NCBI GenBank assembly: GCA_019915135.1
Contig: JAHLMK010000002.1
Span: 2,170,001 to 2,234,000, forward strand
Source of the DNA: Strobilurus pachycystidiatus
Taxonomy: Eukaryota > Basidiomycota > Agaricomycetes > Agaricales > Physalacriaceae
Length of the DNA: 64,000 nt
Direction: 5' to 3'
Part shown: positions 1-10,721 of the stretch, piece by piece
Position numbering within the stretch: position 1 is the stretch's first letter
Layout: each line of letters starts with the position of its first letter
Made by a program: the position numbers and the translations under genes
Notes under the pieces: model-generated
What the model saw: only the letters and a program-made list of their open reading frames with translations
Told to the model about the DNA's origin: nothing
The model's database searches: none

Positions 1-2620
1 CACACCCTCAGTCGGCTCTTGACATTCTTCTGGCTGCAGCTCTGCCGGATGGTGCTGGTGGCGACACATCACACCATAGCTTGACTCGTCTACGTGGCCT
101 GCCAGAGGCCAATAACTCTCACTCCGAGGGATCCATCGGCCATAAGAACCCATCATCCGAACCTTCCACTCTTGACCCCACTCAGAAATCCGCCCTTCAT
201 GCACACGATCCTCCGTTAGTTCTTCGATATCATAGGTGAAGTTTCTTTCATTTTGTGATATTCGATGCGGCATCACTAAACCGCACATTAATTTTACAGG
301 GCCTTCGGTCCGACTGCCATTCAACCCGGCCTGGAACAGATCTCTATTGCATTTCGGGCACCGCCGCCTAGTTCGCGGTGTGCATCGCCAACGCCGCCAG
401 GTGTCAGTCCAATAGCGCCACCGAGTGATCCGCATCACCTCACTCGGTCCACGCCATTCTCGTTTGAGCCCATCCATTACGCAGTCAATCCGCTCTCTAG
501 CGCTATCCACAACGGCGAAGCCCCTTCACCCTCGGGAAACTCAGGCTATCTCCCCGAATCACCGTATGATGATGATTCGGATATACCGCGCATTTTCATC
601 CTGCAGAAACTTCTGCCTTTGTTCTTTGCGCGGATGGGCAGCCATTTTCCTTTCTTGACGGAGTCGCTTGTGATGGGCAACATAGATCATGAGGACCCGT
701 CGAGGCGAGTAACTGCCCCCTTGTTAATCAACACTGTATGTGCCTTGGCATCGAGGTCTGTGTCCAGAACTTGAATTCCAGCGGAGTCACGACTAATGCG
801 TATTTGTCTTCAGGTTCTCAGACGGTCCCATAGTACGATCGCAGCGAGACCGTTCTCCAGCGACCTACGGTATACCTTTTGCTGAAAAGTCGAAGCAGCT
901 TTTGGTTCCGCTACTCGGCTTTCCGTCACCAAACACTGTTGCGGCTTTGCTGTTTCTCGCGTACTTCTCGTTTGGACTGGATAGTGAAGGTGCACTGTGG
1001 ACTTACTCCGGGATGGCCCTCAGGTACGCTTGGTCCTCTTTCTGGCAAGACCTCGACCTGACTTGCGCTTAGAATGGCAGTGGATCTGGGGCTGCATCAA
1101 GACCTGACCTGCCGCAGTAACCCTTCGAATCTTGTGCAACAGCATCAAGATCGTTTACTGTGGTGGTCTTGCTTCGTGTTGGATCGTATTTTGGCTTTCG
1201 GGACTGGGAGACCTGTCACTGTGAAGGACAAGGAAATAAGTGTACATCTCCTTCACGGTTTCATGATGTGGTCCTGAAATATGTTCCAGAGCCCACTTCC
1301 CACTGAAACGGAGATAATCACTGTACAACAGTGTAACACTGGGCCTGTGGACCGCGGCACTTTACCTGTTTCGACGCCCTCACCCTTTCCGTACTTTGTG
1401 CGCATGTTCAAGCACTATGGAGAACTCGCAGAGGCCACAAATACGGTCGAAACTACGTGGCAAACATCGATGTCGGAACCGCCATTTCGCGGCGAACAAC
1501 AGAGCGAAGACGAAAAGACGCGGAAGTCAATATCTTCGGCACACTTGGAATTCACAGTTGATCTGTCTGCCGTCGAGGATGCAATTACTAGTGTCTATAA
1601 CTCTCTACCGGACTCCCTGGCCTTCAGTTCGGACAAGTAAGCCACAGTATCGCATTCATTAATGAGATCTCAACGTTCTATTCAGTCTCCAGGCCCATAC
1701 TTCAATGATGCAGGGCTCTGTATTCTTAGCCCTTCATCTCTGGGTAAGTCTTTCGGTGTACGTGTATGTGTCTTGACTAATCGGGACGTTGCAGTACAAC
1801 TGTATTGTCATCTTTCTTTATCGGCCGCCCCTCATCCATCCGAACGTGAACGCCGCTCGGGCAAGTCTTCAGGACCGGTTAGCGGTTGTCAACAATGCGT
1901 GCCAAATGATCAGCAGTATCATCACATCCGCCGACCTTGTTGATCCGTTCTCTTATCTGGCGTCGCCATTCGTCAACCAATGCTTGTTCGTTGCTGCAAG
2001 TGCCTGGGTGCAAGGTGGGGATACCTTACGCTGCATCTCTGGCTGTCTAACGCTTGACTTGATGCTTGATGTAGACTATCGTATCCGCACCGGACGTGTT
2101 CTTCTTTCAGGATCGGCCCCTTCCGACAACTCATCCGCATCTGCGAAAAACACGCTGAACTCATCAGCCAGCATCCTCGCCCAAGTCGCCATAAACCATT
2201 TCAAACTGTGTAAGAAGGCGCTGAACCGGCAAACGACATATTGGATGGGCGTCAAGTGGATCGAAGCGGTCGTAGAAAAGTACGCCTCGCAAAAGAGGAC
2301 AGCGGGTGTCAAGAACGCCATGGAAGGGGTGGACAATTTCGTCAGCGGTGCTGAGATGGCCATCTTCAAACGGCTCGTTCAGAGGACCACTGGTGCATCA
2401 CCCAGCTCCGACTTCAGTGCTGAAGGTGAGCGAGCAGACTCCCGTCGGAACCAAGTCTCATTGATTCATGCTCCTAGCTCTTTCTGCCCTGTTCTCTACT
2501 TTCTCGAATGGACAGGACTCGTCGGTATCTCTGAGTGAGGACGACTGGGCATTAGCCTACAGTTTCGCATCAATGACGGCTGTGAACGATGCGAGATATG
2601 ACGTGAATGCTTTTTCATAG
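1..2620 (+). CDS. Fungal-specific transcription factor, C-terminal part (5' end outside window)
   Basis: Reading starts in frame at base 3 and continues through introns at 236-299, 756-813 and 1024-1072, more introns near 1640, 1745, 2010, and 2426-2477, to a stop at 2618-2620. After a Ser/Pro-rich linker the product shows the fungal Zn2Cys6 middle homology region: LPLFFARMGSHFPFL, then LLFLAYFSFGL, then MAVDLGLHQDL and WWSCFVLDRILAFGTGRP, typical of the fungal_trans domain. A Zn2Cys6 DNA-binding domain would be expected upstream, outside the window. It is probably a nuclear regulator; target genes are unknown. One junction is odd: after the codons for KDKEI (about 1240) no GT-AG pair that I could find reaches the next good frame (SPLPTETEI, from about 1289), so a frame break or an unusual splice is possible. 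It is not a close relative of the three regulators later in the window. Confidence 0.8.
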
Positions 2621-3655
2621 AGCCAGAGTCTGTGTAACATTTTTATCTGTATTTCTAATTCTCTAGGGTTCTCGGGTGATTGGACCGAGGTTAACTTACT
2701 GTACATATGCTAATAAATCAATTCGGTGTGCGTGCAAGCGTCCAGTGAGCGAGAGACGTTCGAAGGGGCGCGTAAGTACACGAGGGAGTTCTCATGACAT
2801 GCCTCGTCATGCACTCATTCGAGCGACGAGAGGCTATCATTCGTCGAGCGGTTTCTGAGACAGCTTACAGGCCTTTGAGCTTTGGAGCTCCTTTGTCCAC
2901 TGACTGGTGCTTCGTGCAATCAGTCATATCCCTTTTCCTGTTCACATCCTTGTCCTAGTTTACGGTCGAATGGAAGCCTGAGTGCACAAATCCAACAGCA
3001 AATTGATGGTTAAGGCCCACAATAAAATCGTCAGTAGTAGGTTAAGCACACAGTGAAATAGACAAGACATCAAACTGCTCGACATGATGAGTGGAGGTTC
3101 TGTATATATTCGCTCAGCCAGAGCGCCGTCATACTAATGCAGAAGTACCATACTTCAGCTAGGTCGAAGTAGTCGCAATGAGGCCTTCCAATTCGAATTT
3201 CAAATAAAGTAGAAAGCGAACAAGCGATTCCGGATCGCTGTGAGCGGTTAGAATCAGAATAATCACCGTTAGATGAGGTTAGATGATGTTTCGGGACAAT
3301 TTGAGGCTTACTTGGGTTCTTTGTTCTAGAAGAGCATCAGCCGATGTCAAGATAATATGCGCCACTCACAATGCCAGAAAGCACAAGGGTTTTTTTGACA
3401 CGGCTCGGGGTCATGATGGTATGGAGGAACTTCCTGGGATCAGTTGTGTTATATCAATTGGCGCATTTCCGCAACTTCCGGACTTAAACATCCGAGATCG
3501 GTCCTGACATGGACATCCGGATGTACAGGCGGGGCCAAAGAATCTACTTGCGCACCGACAGGAGCCTACAAGATAGTCCGAGTAATGTTTACAGTATGTG
3601 TTCATTATAATTGCTCAATGGACTAAGTGGCGCAAGGATCCACTAGCGTACAAGA
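2621..3655. other. Intergenic, convergent 3' ends
   Basis: About 1 kb between the stop of the regulator and the stop of the AFG1-like gene on the other strand. Only short AT-richer reading frames without recognisable domains are present. I see no gene here. Confidence 0.6.
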
Positions 3656-5668
3656 CTACTTGTCCTTGTATATACTGGCACCCTTTCCCCATCTCCCACC
3701 GCCTCCCCAATCCTCTCTCACACCCCAAACATGATTCTCACTCAGCCTTGGGAAAAGATTCGCTACAGGAGGACACCCGTTGCTTGAAAATGACTCAGGT
3801 ATCGAGTCAGACCGAGAAGCGCCTTCCCACTTGCGGGCAGTCGCTGGAAGTGGTACCCAGGCTGCGAGGTAGCCCGGACTAGTCATCTCGACGAGGCGCG
3901 AATAGGCCCTCTTGAACGCGAACTGTTCGTCCTTCCCTGTATGTTCGTCTCAGCGAAGGCGTAGAAGTGCGTACATGGCCCAGCTCACCGGAAAAGATAG
4001 ACAATGTCTCAAGAGGAACGACCCTCCGTCGTTGAATCTCGTGTTCGCTCCTCTGGATATCGCCCTCAGCGTACGAAATGATATTCGGTCGATAACCTTC
4101 GCCTCCATCCGATACGCTGACGGACTCCTGGAACAGTGCATCCATCTCCTCCTGGGACTTGATTTCGTCTTGGGTGAAAAGATCTTCCAGTGGAATCTGC
4201 GCCAGACAAATGACGCGACATCGTGCTTCATAGAGCGCGTCTACGAGACTGATGAACCGTCGCGCCTGGTTCTTGTCGGATGGCAATCGTATAGCAGGGA
4301 TATCGGATATAATGATAGTCTGGAATGTCGAGGCGATAGTCAAGTAGTCTGCAGGGCCAAGGGATTCTTCGCACAATTCGTCGAAAGAGAATGAACAGGC
4401 TGCCCCGTTCGGCGAAACTCTTGGAGCTAGGAGTGAACGTCCAAAGATGGAGAGTCTCATGGAAGACGGCGCTATTGTCTCGGTCAATTCACAGCTGAGC
4501 TAGAGTGGGCATGCACTCACAATCGCCTAAGAGATCATTTGCGAGCTCTTGAAACTCTGTGGACTCTTTCGGGAGAAACCAGGTTTTTCGTCCGGGGCTG
4601 GTGCTCGCAGCGATGCGGTAATCCTTCGCGTCATCCATACCCAGTTCAACGACCGGACATCTGACTCTCAACGCGCTTCCAAACGCGCCCAACCTCTCTC
4701 TCTGAACGCCGTTGATGTACAGATCCTCCGGGACACGATTGGAGGTCCCCACGACAACTCCGCCCATGCGCCAATACCAGATCAACACATCCGACAGCAA
4801 GAGCGCACTTGACACGTCCTGAAGCTGCACTTCGTCGAGGAGCAGGACGTACGATGTCCGAATGAGGCGAGAAGCGAGAACATAGGGTATAGGAACAATC
4901 ATAGAGGAAGACGACAAGGCTGGCGCAGATTGGCGTAAACGGTCCCATAGTGTGTGGACGCCTTGCCCGTCAGAGCTCCTCAGCAACGTCCGGACCTGCT
5001 CACGAATAGTTTTCGTCCATCTTGGAGTAGGTGAAGAATCTTCCGGTGTGGCCTCATTATAGCCGGCTCGCATACGAGCAGTTGTAACATCCCAGACGCC
5101 GCGGTATAGGTCCAGAATGAATTCATTGTAGTGTTTACGGCTCTTGTATGGGGTGGGGAGGCTGGCAAACCAGGTGTCCGCAATGAATGTCTTTCCAGAG
5201 CCAGGGGGGCCGGTCAATAGGAAGCCCTTTACTCTCTTCAACAAGGTGGCGTTGATAACTGTATAATTGACGAACCTTTGGTGACTTGAGCTCAAGCATT
5301 TCATTAGAGATGTCCTTCGCCTTTATCAGTGACTTGAGCGTCGGGTCCGATGTCGAAACGGAGTTATCATCGGTTACGGGTTGTATGAACGAAATCTGAG
5401 TGGGTTCGTAATCTTGAAGCTGCTTGCTGAGTTGTCTGAGCTACTGAGTACGGCGGTAAGCTGGATTCAAACGAAAATACCGCGTCCTCACCTGCATAAT
5501 GACTCGGACTTGTCCGTCATCCCATTCTGCCTTTCCGAGCTGGCATAGTGCCCTGTAGCGGTCAAGGAGATCAACGAGCACTGGCGCTGAGGACGTCTGA
5601 GACAAGGCCGATAGTCCTCGAACAGAAGTGTGCCAGATTTGACGGGTTATGAGGCTACGGTGGCGCAT
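3656..5668 (-). CDS. AFG1: AFG1/LACE1-family mitochondrial AAA ATPase
   Basis: Five exons (5668-5492, 5440-5276, 5235-4521, 4471-3989, 3936-3656) give 606 residues. The AFG1 (bacterial ZapE) family is a mitochondrial inner-membrane ATPase involved in protein quality control and cytochrome oxidase turnover. Visible motifs are Walker A GPPGSGKT, the family segment HYNEFILDLYRGVW, Walker B YVLLLDEVQ, GTSNR and LYINGVQRERL. Then come LSIFGRSL, FSFDELCEESLGPADYL and KNQARRFISLVDALYEAR, and the C-terminal EQFAFKRAYSRLVEM. I chose the ATG at 5668 because it opens an Arg/Ser-rich, acid-free N-terminus (MRHRSLITRQIWHTSVRGL) that fits a mitochondrial presequence; an upstream in-frame ATG at 5779 exists. 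One intron (5275-5236) is only 40 nt, so that junction is the least certain. The tail after LAAW is longer than usual and may hide a further intron. Confidence 0.85.
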
Positions 5669-5963
5669 TATCCGAGTCCATGCGTAGAATAATGAATGGA
5701 AGAGAATTGGCTGATATGTTCGCAAAGAGGGAAGGAAGGAAGCAGTACGATCAAATTGATCGGTGCCGGTGAGCCGCACTTATGCCAGCTTGACCTCGTC
5801 CTTCACTTGCAAGTCAAGATGGAAAAGGTCAAAACCCTGAAGGAGTTTTTGCGCGCTGAAGAAATGCGCACACATGGCGCAAAGTAGGGGGGCTTTGTTC
5901 AATGACAGTACCGCCTACTAACATTCACTTTTCTGTTTCTCTGCCAGTCCACTCGAGGAGATC

Positions 5964-7736
5964 ATGGTTTCTCTTAAGAGTCATTTCCCTCCTCTACGAG
6001 ACGACAAGCTACCCACGAGTTCATCCTCAGATATTGACTGTGTCATCAGTGATCTGCATCGCCTCATAACTGCCATGAAGATTCACCGAAATAACCTTGC
6101 TTCCATCAACCAACTTCCCGACGAGGTCCTTTCTCTAATCTTCAGGCATTTCTGTCTTGGGGATTATGAATGGGAGATTTACCAAGTCCGCCGGTGGGCC
6201 AAGATCATGTTCGTCTGTCGCAGATGGCATAATCTAATGATGGACGATGGTTTCCTGTGGAGTTTCATCGCGACAGACGAACATAAGTCTGTCGACACCA
6301 TACCAGCTCAGCTACAGCGCTCTCGTCGATGTTTCCTGTCCATCCGTCACCAGTACTCGGAAGATATCCTCACATATCGATTCTACTTGCAAAAAGAGTC
6401 TTCACGCGTCGCCGCCCTCTCCATGTCTCACACGGAGGCGCCAGCGGTTTCCCAGGTTTTGGATATCTTCGCTGAAGAGAATTTACCACCGCTACACACA
6501 CTACAGCTGGAACCTCGGGATGAAGTCGTCCTACCAGATGCGTATCTCCAACTTCCAAGCTTACGTCGCCTTAGCCTGGACAATGTGCAATTCTCTGTTG
6601 GTCTCCTCCCTCACCACCTCGTCGAGCTAAGCCTTGGTGGACGCTCGAACGAAGAAAGTTCTTCGAGCGTAGACATGCGTCTTTTGCTGGACATGATATC
6701 TCGCATGTCGAACCTCATGGTTCTCAATATTTTCAGATATCCTCTTGTTCTCGACACCAAGCGGGATCCGCTCCCAGTCGCTTCCCTTCCGCGTCTGCGG
6801 TTGTTCTCCATTAACCATTCTTTCGACATCATTTCCATCTTCCTTTCTCACCTTGACATTCCACCGAGTTGTCGCCTCCTCCTGGAGAACTGGACGAGAG
6901 TTAACAACGCTGCGGTTCTTGCTCACCTGTTGTTCCTACCGATTCGCACCTTACGAAGGCAACCAGGGGCCAGCATGATCCGTACCTTGAAACTGGAAAG
7001 CATGCATCCGCGACGCCTCACTGTGTACGGGTTGGATCACACAGAGCGCAGCCGGCTTTCATCCATGACACACTCTCTCCAGAATCCGAGTATTGTGTCG
7101 TTCGGATACTTCTACTCCCGCGGCAAGCATCGTAACAGGATTTGCAAACGCTTGTTTCGAGCAATCGGCACAAGCGTCCTTGTTATCCATGCGCATGATG
7201 TCATCGAGAGGACCGCTCAGCTTACGGAGGGATGGTGGAAGTTCGCTCTTCTGTCTCTTCCGTCGCTGGCCGAAGTACACGTCACAGCAGACCACCTCAC
7301 TATGGTCAACTTCTGCAACGCGCTTTACCGCTTGTTGCAGACTCACCCCAAAAGTTTCCCCAAGCTGCAAGCAGTACGCGTTCGCAAGGAGAATATGCAT
7401 CACCGGGAAGTTTTGGGAGCTGCATTGAGCGAAGAGGAGAAGATGATACCCTCGCGTAGCTTCCAGAGTTTGCTGAGGTTGGCAAAGCAGCTCAACGCCG
7501 CTGGTTGTCCTCTCTCTGTCGTATCGGTGGATAAAACCTACTACGACTGGCCCGGGTTACAGGAATCAAGACATCTCGCCTCGCTTGTCGGTGCCTTTAC
7601 GTATGGCGACGCTGCCACGGTCTACGATTACGAGGCATTGAAGGCCCAGTCCAAGGCGATGCGTGCAGTAAGGTTGAGGGTTATACAGGAAAACGATTGG
7701 GATTGGACTTTGCCTCCGGATCCATATAGTGACTAG
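5964..7736 (+). CDS. F-box protein with a long variable C-terminal region
   Basis: Single exon of 590 residues. An F-box lies near residues 48-100 (INQLPDEVLSLIFRHF, then FVCRRWHNLMMDDGFLWSFI). The rest is leucine-rich and looks like the irregular LRR-type region common in basidiomycete F-box proteins. It likely docks on Skp1 in an SCF ubiquitin ligase; the substrate is unknown. The short N-terminus before the F-box (DIDCVISDLHRLITAMKIH) is predicted helical, as in many agaricomycete members. It is divergent from the AFG1-like gene, with about 295 bp between start codons. Confidence 0.8.
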   Translation: MVSLKSHFPPLRDDKLPTSSSSDIDCVISDLHRLITAMKIHRNNLASINQLPDEVLSLIFRHFCLGDYEWEIYQVRRWAKIMFVCRRWHNLMMDDGFLWSFIATDEHKSVDTIPAQLQRSRRCFLSIRHQYSEDILTYRFYLQKESSRVAALSMSHTEAPAVSQVLDIFAEENLPPLHTLQLEPRDEVVLPDAYLQLPSLRRLSLDNVQFSVGLLPHHLVELSLGGRSNEESSSSVDMRLLLDMISRMSNLMVLNIFRYPLVLDTKRDPLPVASLPRLRLFSINHSFDIISIFLSHLDIPPSCRLLLENWTRVNNAAVLAHLLFLPIRTLRRQPGASMIRTLKLESMHPRRLTVYGLDHTERSRLSSMTHSLQNPSIVSFGYFYSRGKHRNRICKRLFRAIGTSVLVIHAHDVIERTAQLTEGWWKFALLSLPSLAEVHVTADHLTMVNFCNALYRLLQTHPKSFPKLQAVRVRKENMHHREVLGAALSEEEKMIPSRSFQSLLRLAKQLNAAGCPLSVVSVDKTYYDWPGLQESRHLASLVGAFTYGDAATVYDYEALKAQSKAMRAVRLRVIQENDWDWTLPPDPYSD

Positions 7737-8314
7737 TTCAACCGAGTTCATATATAAATGTACAAAATCAAATGGTGCTGTCTTGCTTGGCCGTGCTTGA
7801 TAGTCGCCAATTCTATAGCCTCTTGTGAGGATCTCGCAAATTTGTCGATGGAGACGCGAGTCAAATCGAAGGAGCAGATCTTGAGTCCGTCCGCTAGGCC
7901 GGCGGGGAACGTTTGAGGTGCGACAGAATGCGACGCGTACTGCGCGTCAAAGCCTGTGTGGCGCGTCTTGGCAAGAGTGAAAATCAGGTCCCGACTCAAC
8001 ATCGTTGAAGAAATGCTTGCCGAAAATCATGAATAATTTTCCTCCCTATCACCTTTGTAAGCTGAGGTATCTCGGAGGTCAGTGACAGCGAAAAAAAAAT
8101 GTCAACGAGAAGGATTCGGCCGAGTGAGGAAGGTCGGAAGATCTCCGCAGACGTTTACTCTCTGGTGAAGTTCTCGAAGGTAACATGGATGCTCGCCTCT
8201 TACATGACTGCAATAGTCCCTGAAACCCAACAGAGAAAGTTTTGGCTGCTACAGGATTCTGGAGGAACATCGGCAACCCGACTGTGACATTCCGCACGCG
8301 TATGTGTTCCAGGC
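7737..8314. other. Intergenic; one weak minus-strand reading frame
   Basis: Lies between two convergent genes. A minus-strand frame of 84 residues (8002-7748) contains a protein-like stretch (VSIDKFARSSQEAIELA) but has no recognised domain or clear promoter. I do not call it a gene. Confidence 0.4.
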
Positions 8315-8963
8315 TTACAACTCTTCGCGATTCTGACTGTCAAGTCCGACTAATTCGACATCGAAAACCAATGCTGCGTTAGGGGGGATAACACCGCCAG
8401 CTCCACGAGCACCTTGGAGAGAGGGAAGAAATCAGGCCCTGCCAGGTCACATTGACTGTCCCCACTCACCATATGCCTTGTCCGATGGGATGGTCAGTGT
8501 CCGCTTTTCGTTGACACACATTCCTTGAAGACCTTCATCCCACCCTTTGATGACTTGACCAACGCCAACTAAGAAACGAAGCAGCAACGCTGGAATCAAA
8601 CATTCGAGGAGTCTATCATGATAACTCACGTTTCATTGGCAGGGGTTGGTTGCGGTCAAAGCTGATAATACCAGTGCCGGCTGAGTAAATTGGTAGGTCG
8701 GTACGCGTCGATGGATTTACCTGGAGTCGAATTTGTTCCCGTTGGAAAAGAGTTTTCCCGTCTGGAACGAAGGTGAAGATGCGGAAGACACGTCCTCATG
8801 AACGTGGACATACGTAGTGGACCCGAATGGCATCCCCCGTTTGGGCCTTGACCGTGCAGTCCTCAGGCAGGTATGTGGTCTCAATGACGAGTTCGGTGGG
8901 AGGCTCAGCGGCAAATACTGCCGTGGCAAAGATTAGAGCGGAAACCCATCCGAGAAGCTGCAT
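8315..8963 (-). CDS. FKBP2: ER-type FKBP peptidyl-prolyl isomerase (FKBP2-like)
   Basis: Six exons (8963-8814, 8761-8721, 8661-8630, 8568-8470, 8412-8315, plus introns of 52-61 nt between them) encode one FKBP domain of normal length. The first 18 residues ([18 protein letters not shown]) form a signal peptide. The domain reads [20 protein letters not shown], then [35 protein letters not shown] and [11 protein letters not shown], which includes the conserved catalytic and FK506-binding aromatic and Asp positions. The protein should catalyse proline cis-trans isomerisation in the secretory pathway. The last four residues are REEL, close to the HDEL/KDEL retrieval signal, which supports ER residence. 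Two of the exons are only 41 and 32 nt long. Confidence 0.9.
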
Positions 8964-9432
8964 TGTCGTGGTGAAAGTGTGAGCGTGGCCACGAAACAGA
9001 TGGCCACGTTAATGATCACACTTCGGACCGATAAGTCCGACTATGTCGGAGTTCAGGCCCAGGATGTGGCTTCGTGACTAATACTTACTACTAACCGGCA
9101 CTGCTGTTGAAGAGAAGAACAACGAGGATTGCGAAGTAGGAACGCCGGCGGAGTTTCTCACAATGGCCTCAGAGTAGTCCTTTGGTCTCGATGGGCTTGA
9201 AGATCTCGAGAGTCCGCTTGTTGAAATATCGCCATATGTAAGATTCATTCAGTAGTACGAACAGAAAGCAAAGCAAAGCATTGATATATAACAAAAAGCA
9301 GGTTGAGAGTATAGAGCATGATTCGAGGGGCAGAGTGTACTTGTCAGACGCTAGATAAACGACAAGGGACATGCACAAGCAGAGACACAGACCTCGCGAG
9401 GGCTACTGGAAAATGATGCTCGATAAACGAGA
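8964..9432. other. Intergenic
   Basis: Upstream region of the FKBP gene and downstream region of the Mei4-like gene, both on the minus strand. No reading frame with recognisable content. Confidence 0.5.
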
Positions 9433-10330
9433 CTAATCCGCATCTTCCATTGAAAGCCATATCTGTTCGAGGACTCCTTCGACCATCTCCTTTTCAATCA
9501 GAGATATATCCGCCTCGGCTTCGAGAAATTTGCAAAGTCGCTCTGCTCCCATCTGGCCAACGTCGGAGAGAGATATAATGGTCAAGAGATACCATCGGGC
9601 ATCCTTCGTCGCCAAGGGTTCCACTTTGGAGTCTATCGAGAGCAGTTCAATGGCCAGCATGCCAACATCCTTGCGCATGTTTCGACTGATGCATTTGATG
9701 CAGTGTTGCACGAGGCGAAGGAGGGATGGACGTGAATCGGGATTGTCGCGGCCCCTGCGGTGGAATGCCTCGACGCTCAGTGCCTGGAACGATTTCACGG
9801 CAGGAACGAGAATGCTTTCGAAAAGAGCCCACGCCATTTCAGGCACGATACGGGTACGGAGGGTGTCTAGCTTGGAAGATGAAGGGAGAGACACTGTGAG
9901 GGCTTGGTGCAAGATGGATGATAGGTCAGAGGTGGTGGGTGGTAGCGGTAGCGGCGCAGGAGGGTTTGCCTGCTTTCCGCGCTTGGCAGCTGGTTTTTCG
10001 CGATGCAGATCGTCCGCTCGGAGTTGTCGCAGCTGCGTTTCCAGCGATATTGCCAGTGTGCGCCAGTCCTTCGATTTCGTGTCTTCTTCCTCGCCACGGG
10101 CCCATTCCTTCAGATCAAGAGCGTAGGCTATTTAAATTGTTTTCAGAGGAGAAAAAGAGAGAAAGCACAAAGATAGTCACATTCGATGGCCTGGTCTTGT
10201 GGTTTATTCCTCAGCGCGCAGATAGCCTGGATAACTCAGAGGACGCGGCGACCCAAGGAACGAAAGAGCGCACAACTGCAACCCGTAAACAGTCCGCCGC
10301 TGTCGGCCCAGATATCAAAGGCGACGCCAT
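9433..10330 (-). CDS. MEI4: Mei4-like meiotic double-strand-break protein (candidate)
   Basis: Three exons (10330-10283, 10226-10181, 10127-9433) give 262 residues with all phases kept. The N-terminus reads ADCLRAICALRNKPQDQ, then SYALDLKEWA, then DWRTLAISLETQLRQLR. This matches the order of features at the Mei4 N-terminus: a short helix with a xKPxD motif, then a helical segment ending in a leucine/arginine-rich coiled coil. Mei4 acts with Rec114 on chromosome axes to help Spo11 make meiotic breaks. The middle is a Pro/Lys linker and the C-terminal 150 residues are helical (LLRLVQHCIKCISRNMRKDV), as in the Mei4 C-terminal domain. Identification rests on motif order, not on a search. A generic helical nuclear protein is the alternative. 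Confidence 0.5.
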
Positions 10331-10721
10331 GCCAAAGTCAGGTCAAGTCATGGTCGGAGAGAGCGGCAAAGCCATGATTGAACCACGTGGTACTTACGAG
10401 AGCCGCATTGCCATTCCCGCCTTGTTCCCGCCTCCAATCCCGAAGCTTATAAGGCCCTCTTTCGATCCTTTCCTTCACCCATGAATTCATCTAATGTATC
10501 ACCCGGCAGTGAACTGAGCCAAATAGCGCGGCGTCGTGGCCCAAAAAGGGATATTAATTGACAGACGCTCAGCTGATGGCCCCATAGTGATAGTCGTGGT
10601 GCTGCCCGTCATTCCAGTCCACGACGTTTATTAGAGCTCCGCCACGACCTTCCAGAACCACGTCGTCCACTCTTTCAGCTCGTTTGCGGCCTTTCGCAAC
10701 CTTGCCTTGCCTTGGAACGAC
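10331..10721. other. Divergent promoter region
   Basis: About 390 bp between the start of the Mei4-like gene and the start of the chitinase gene. No clear TATA box was seen and no reading frame is supported. Confidence 0.5.

Noticed and set aside
9530..10126. Plus-strand frame of 198 codons
   Set aside because: Antisense to the Mei4-like third exon, which has better splice and motif support.
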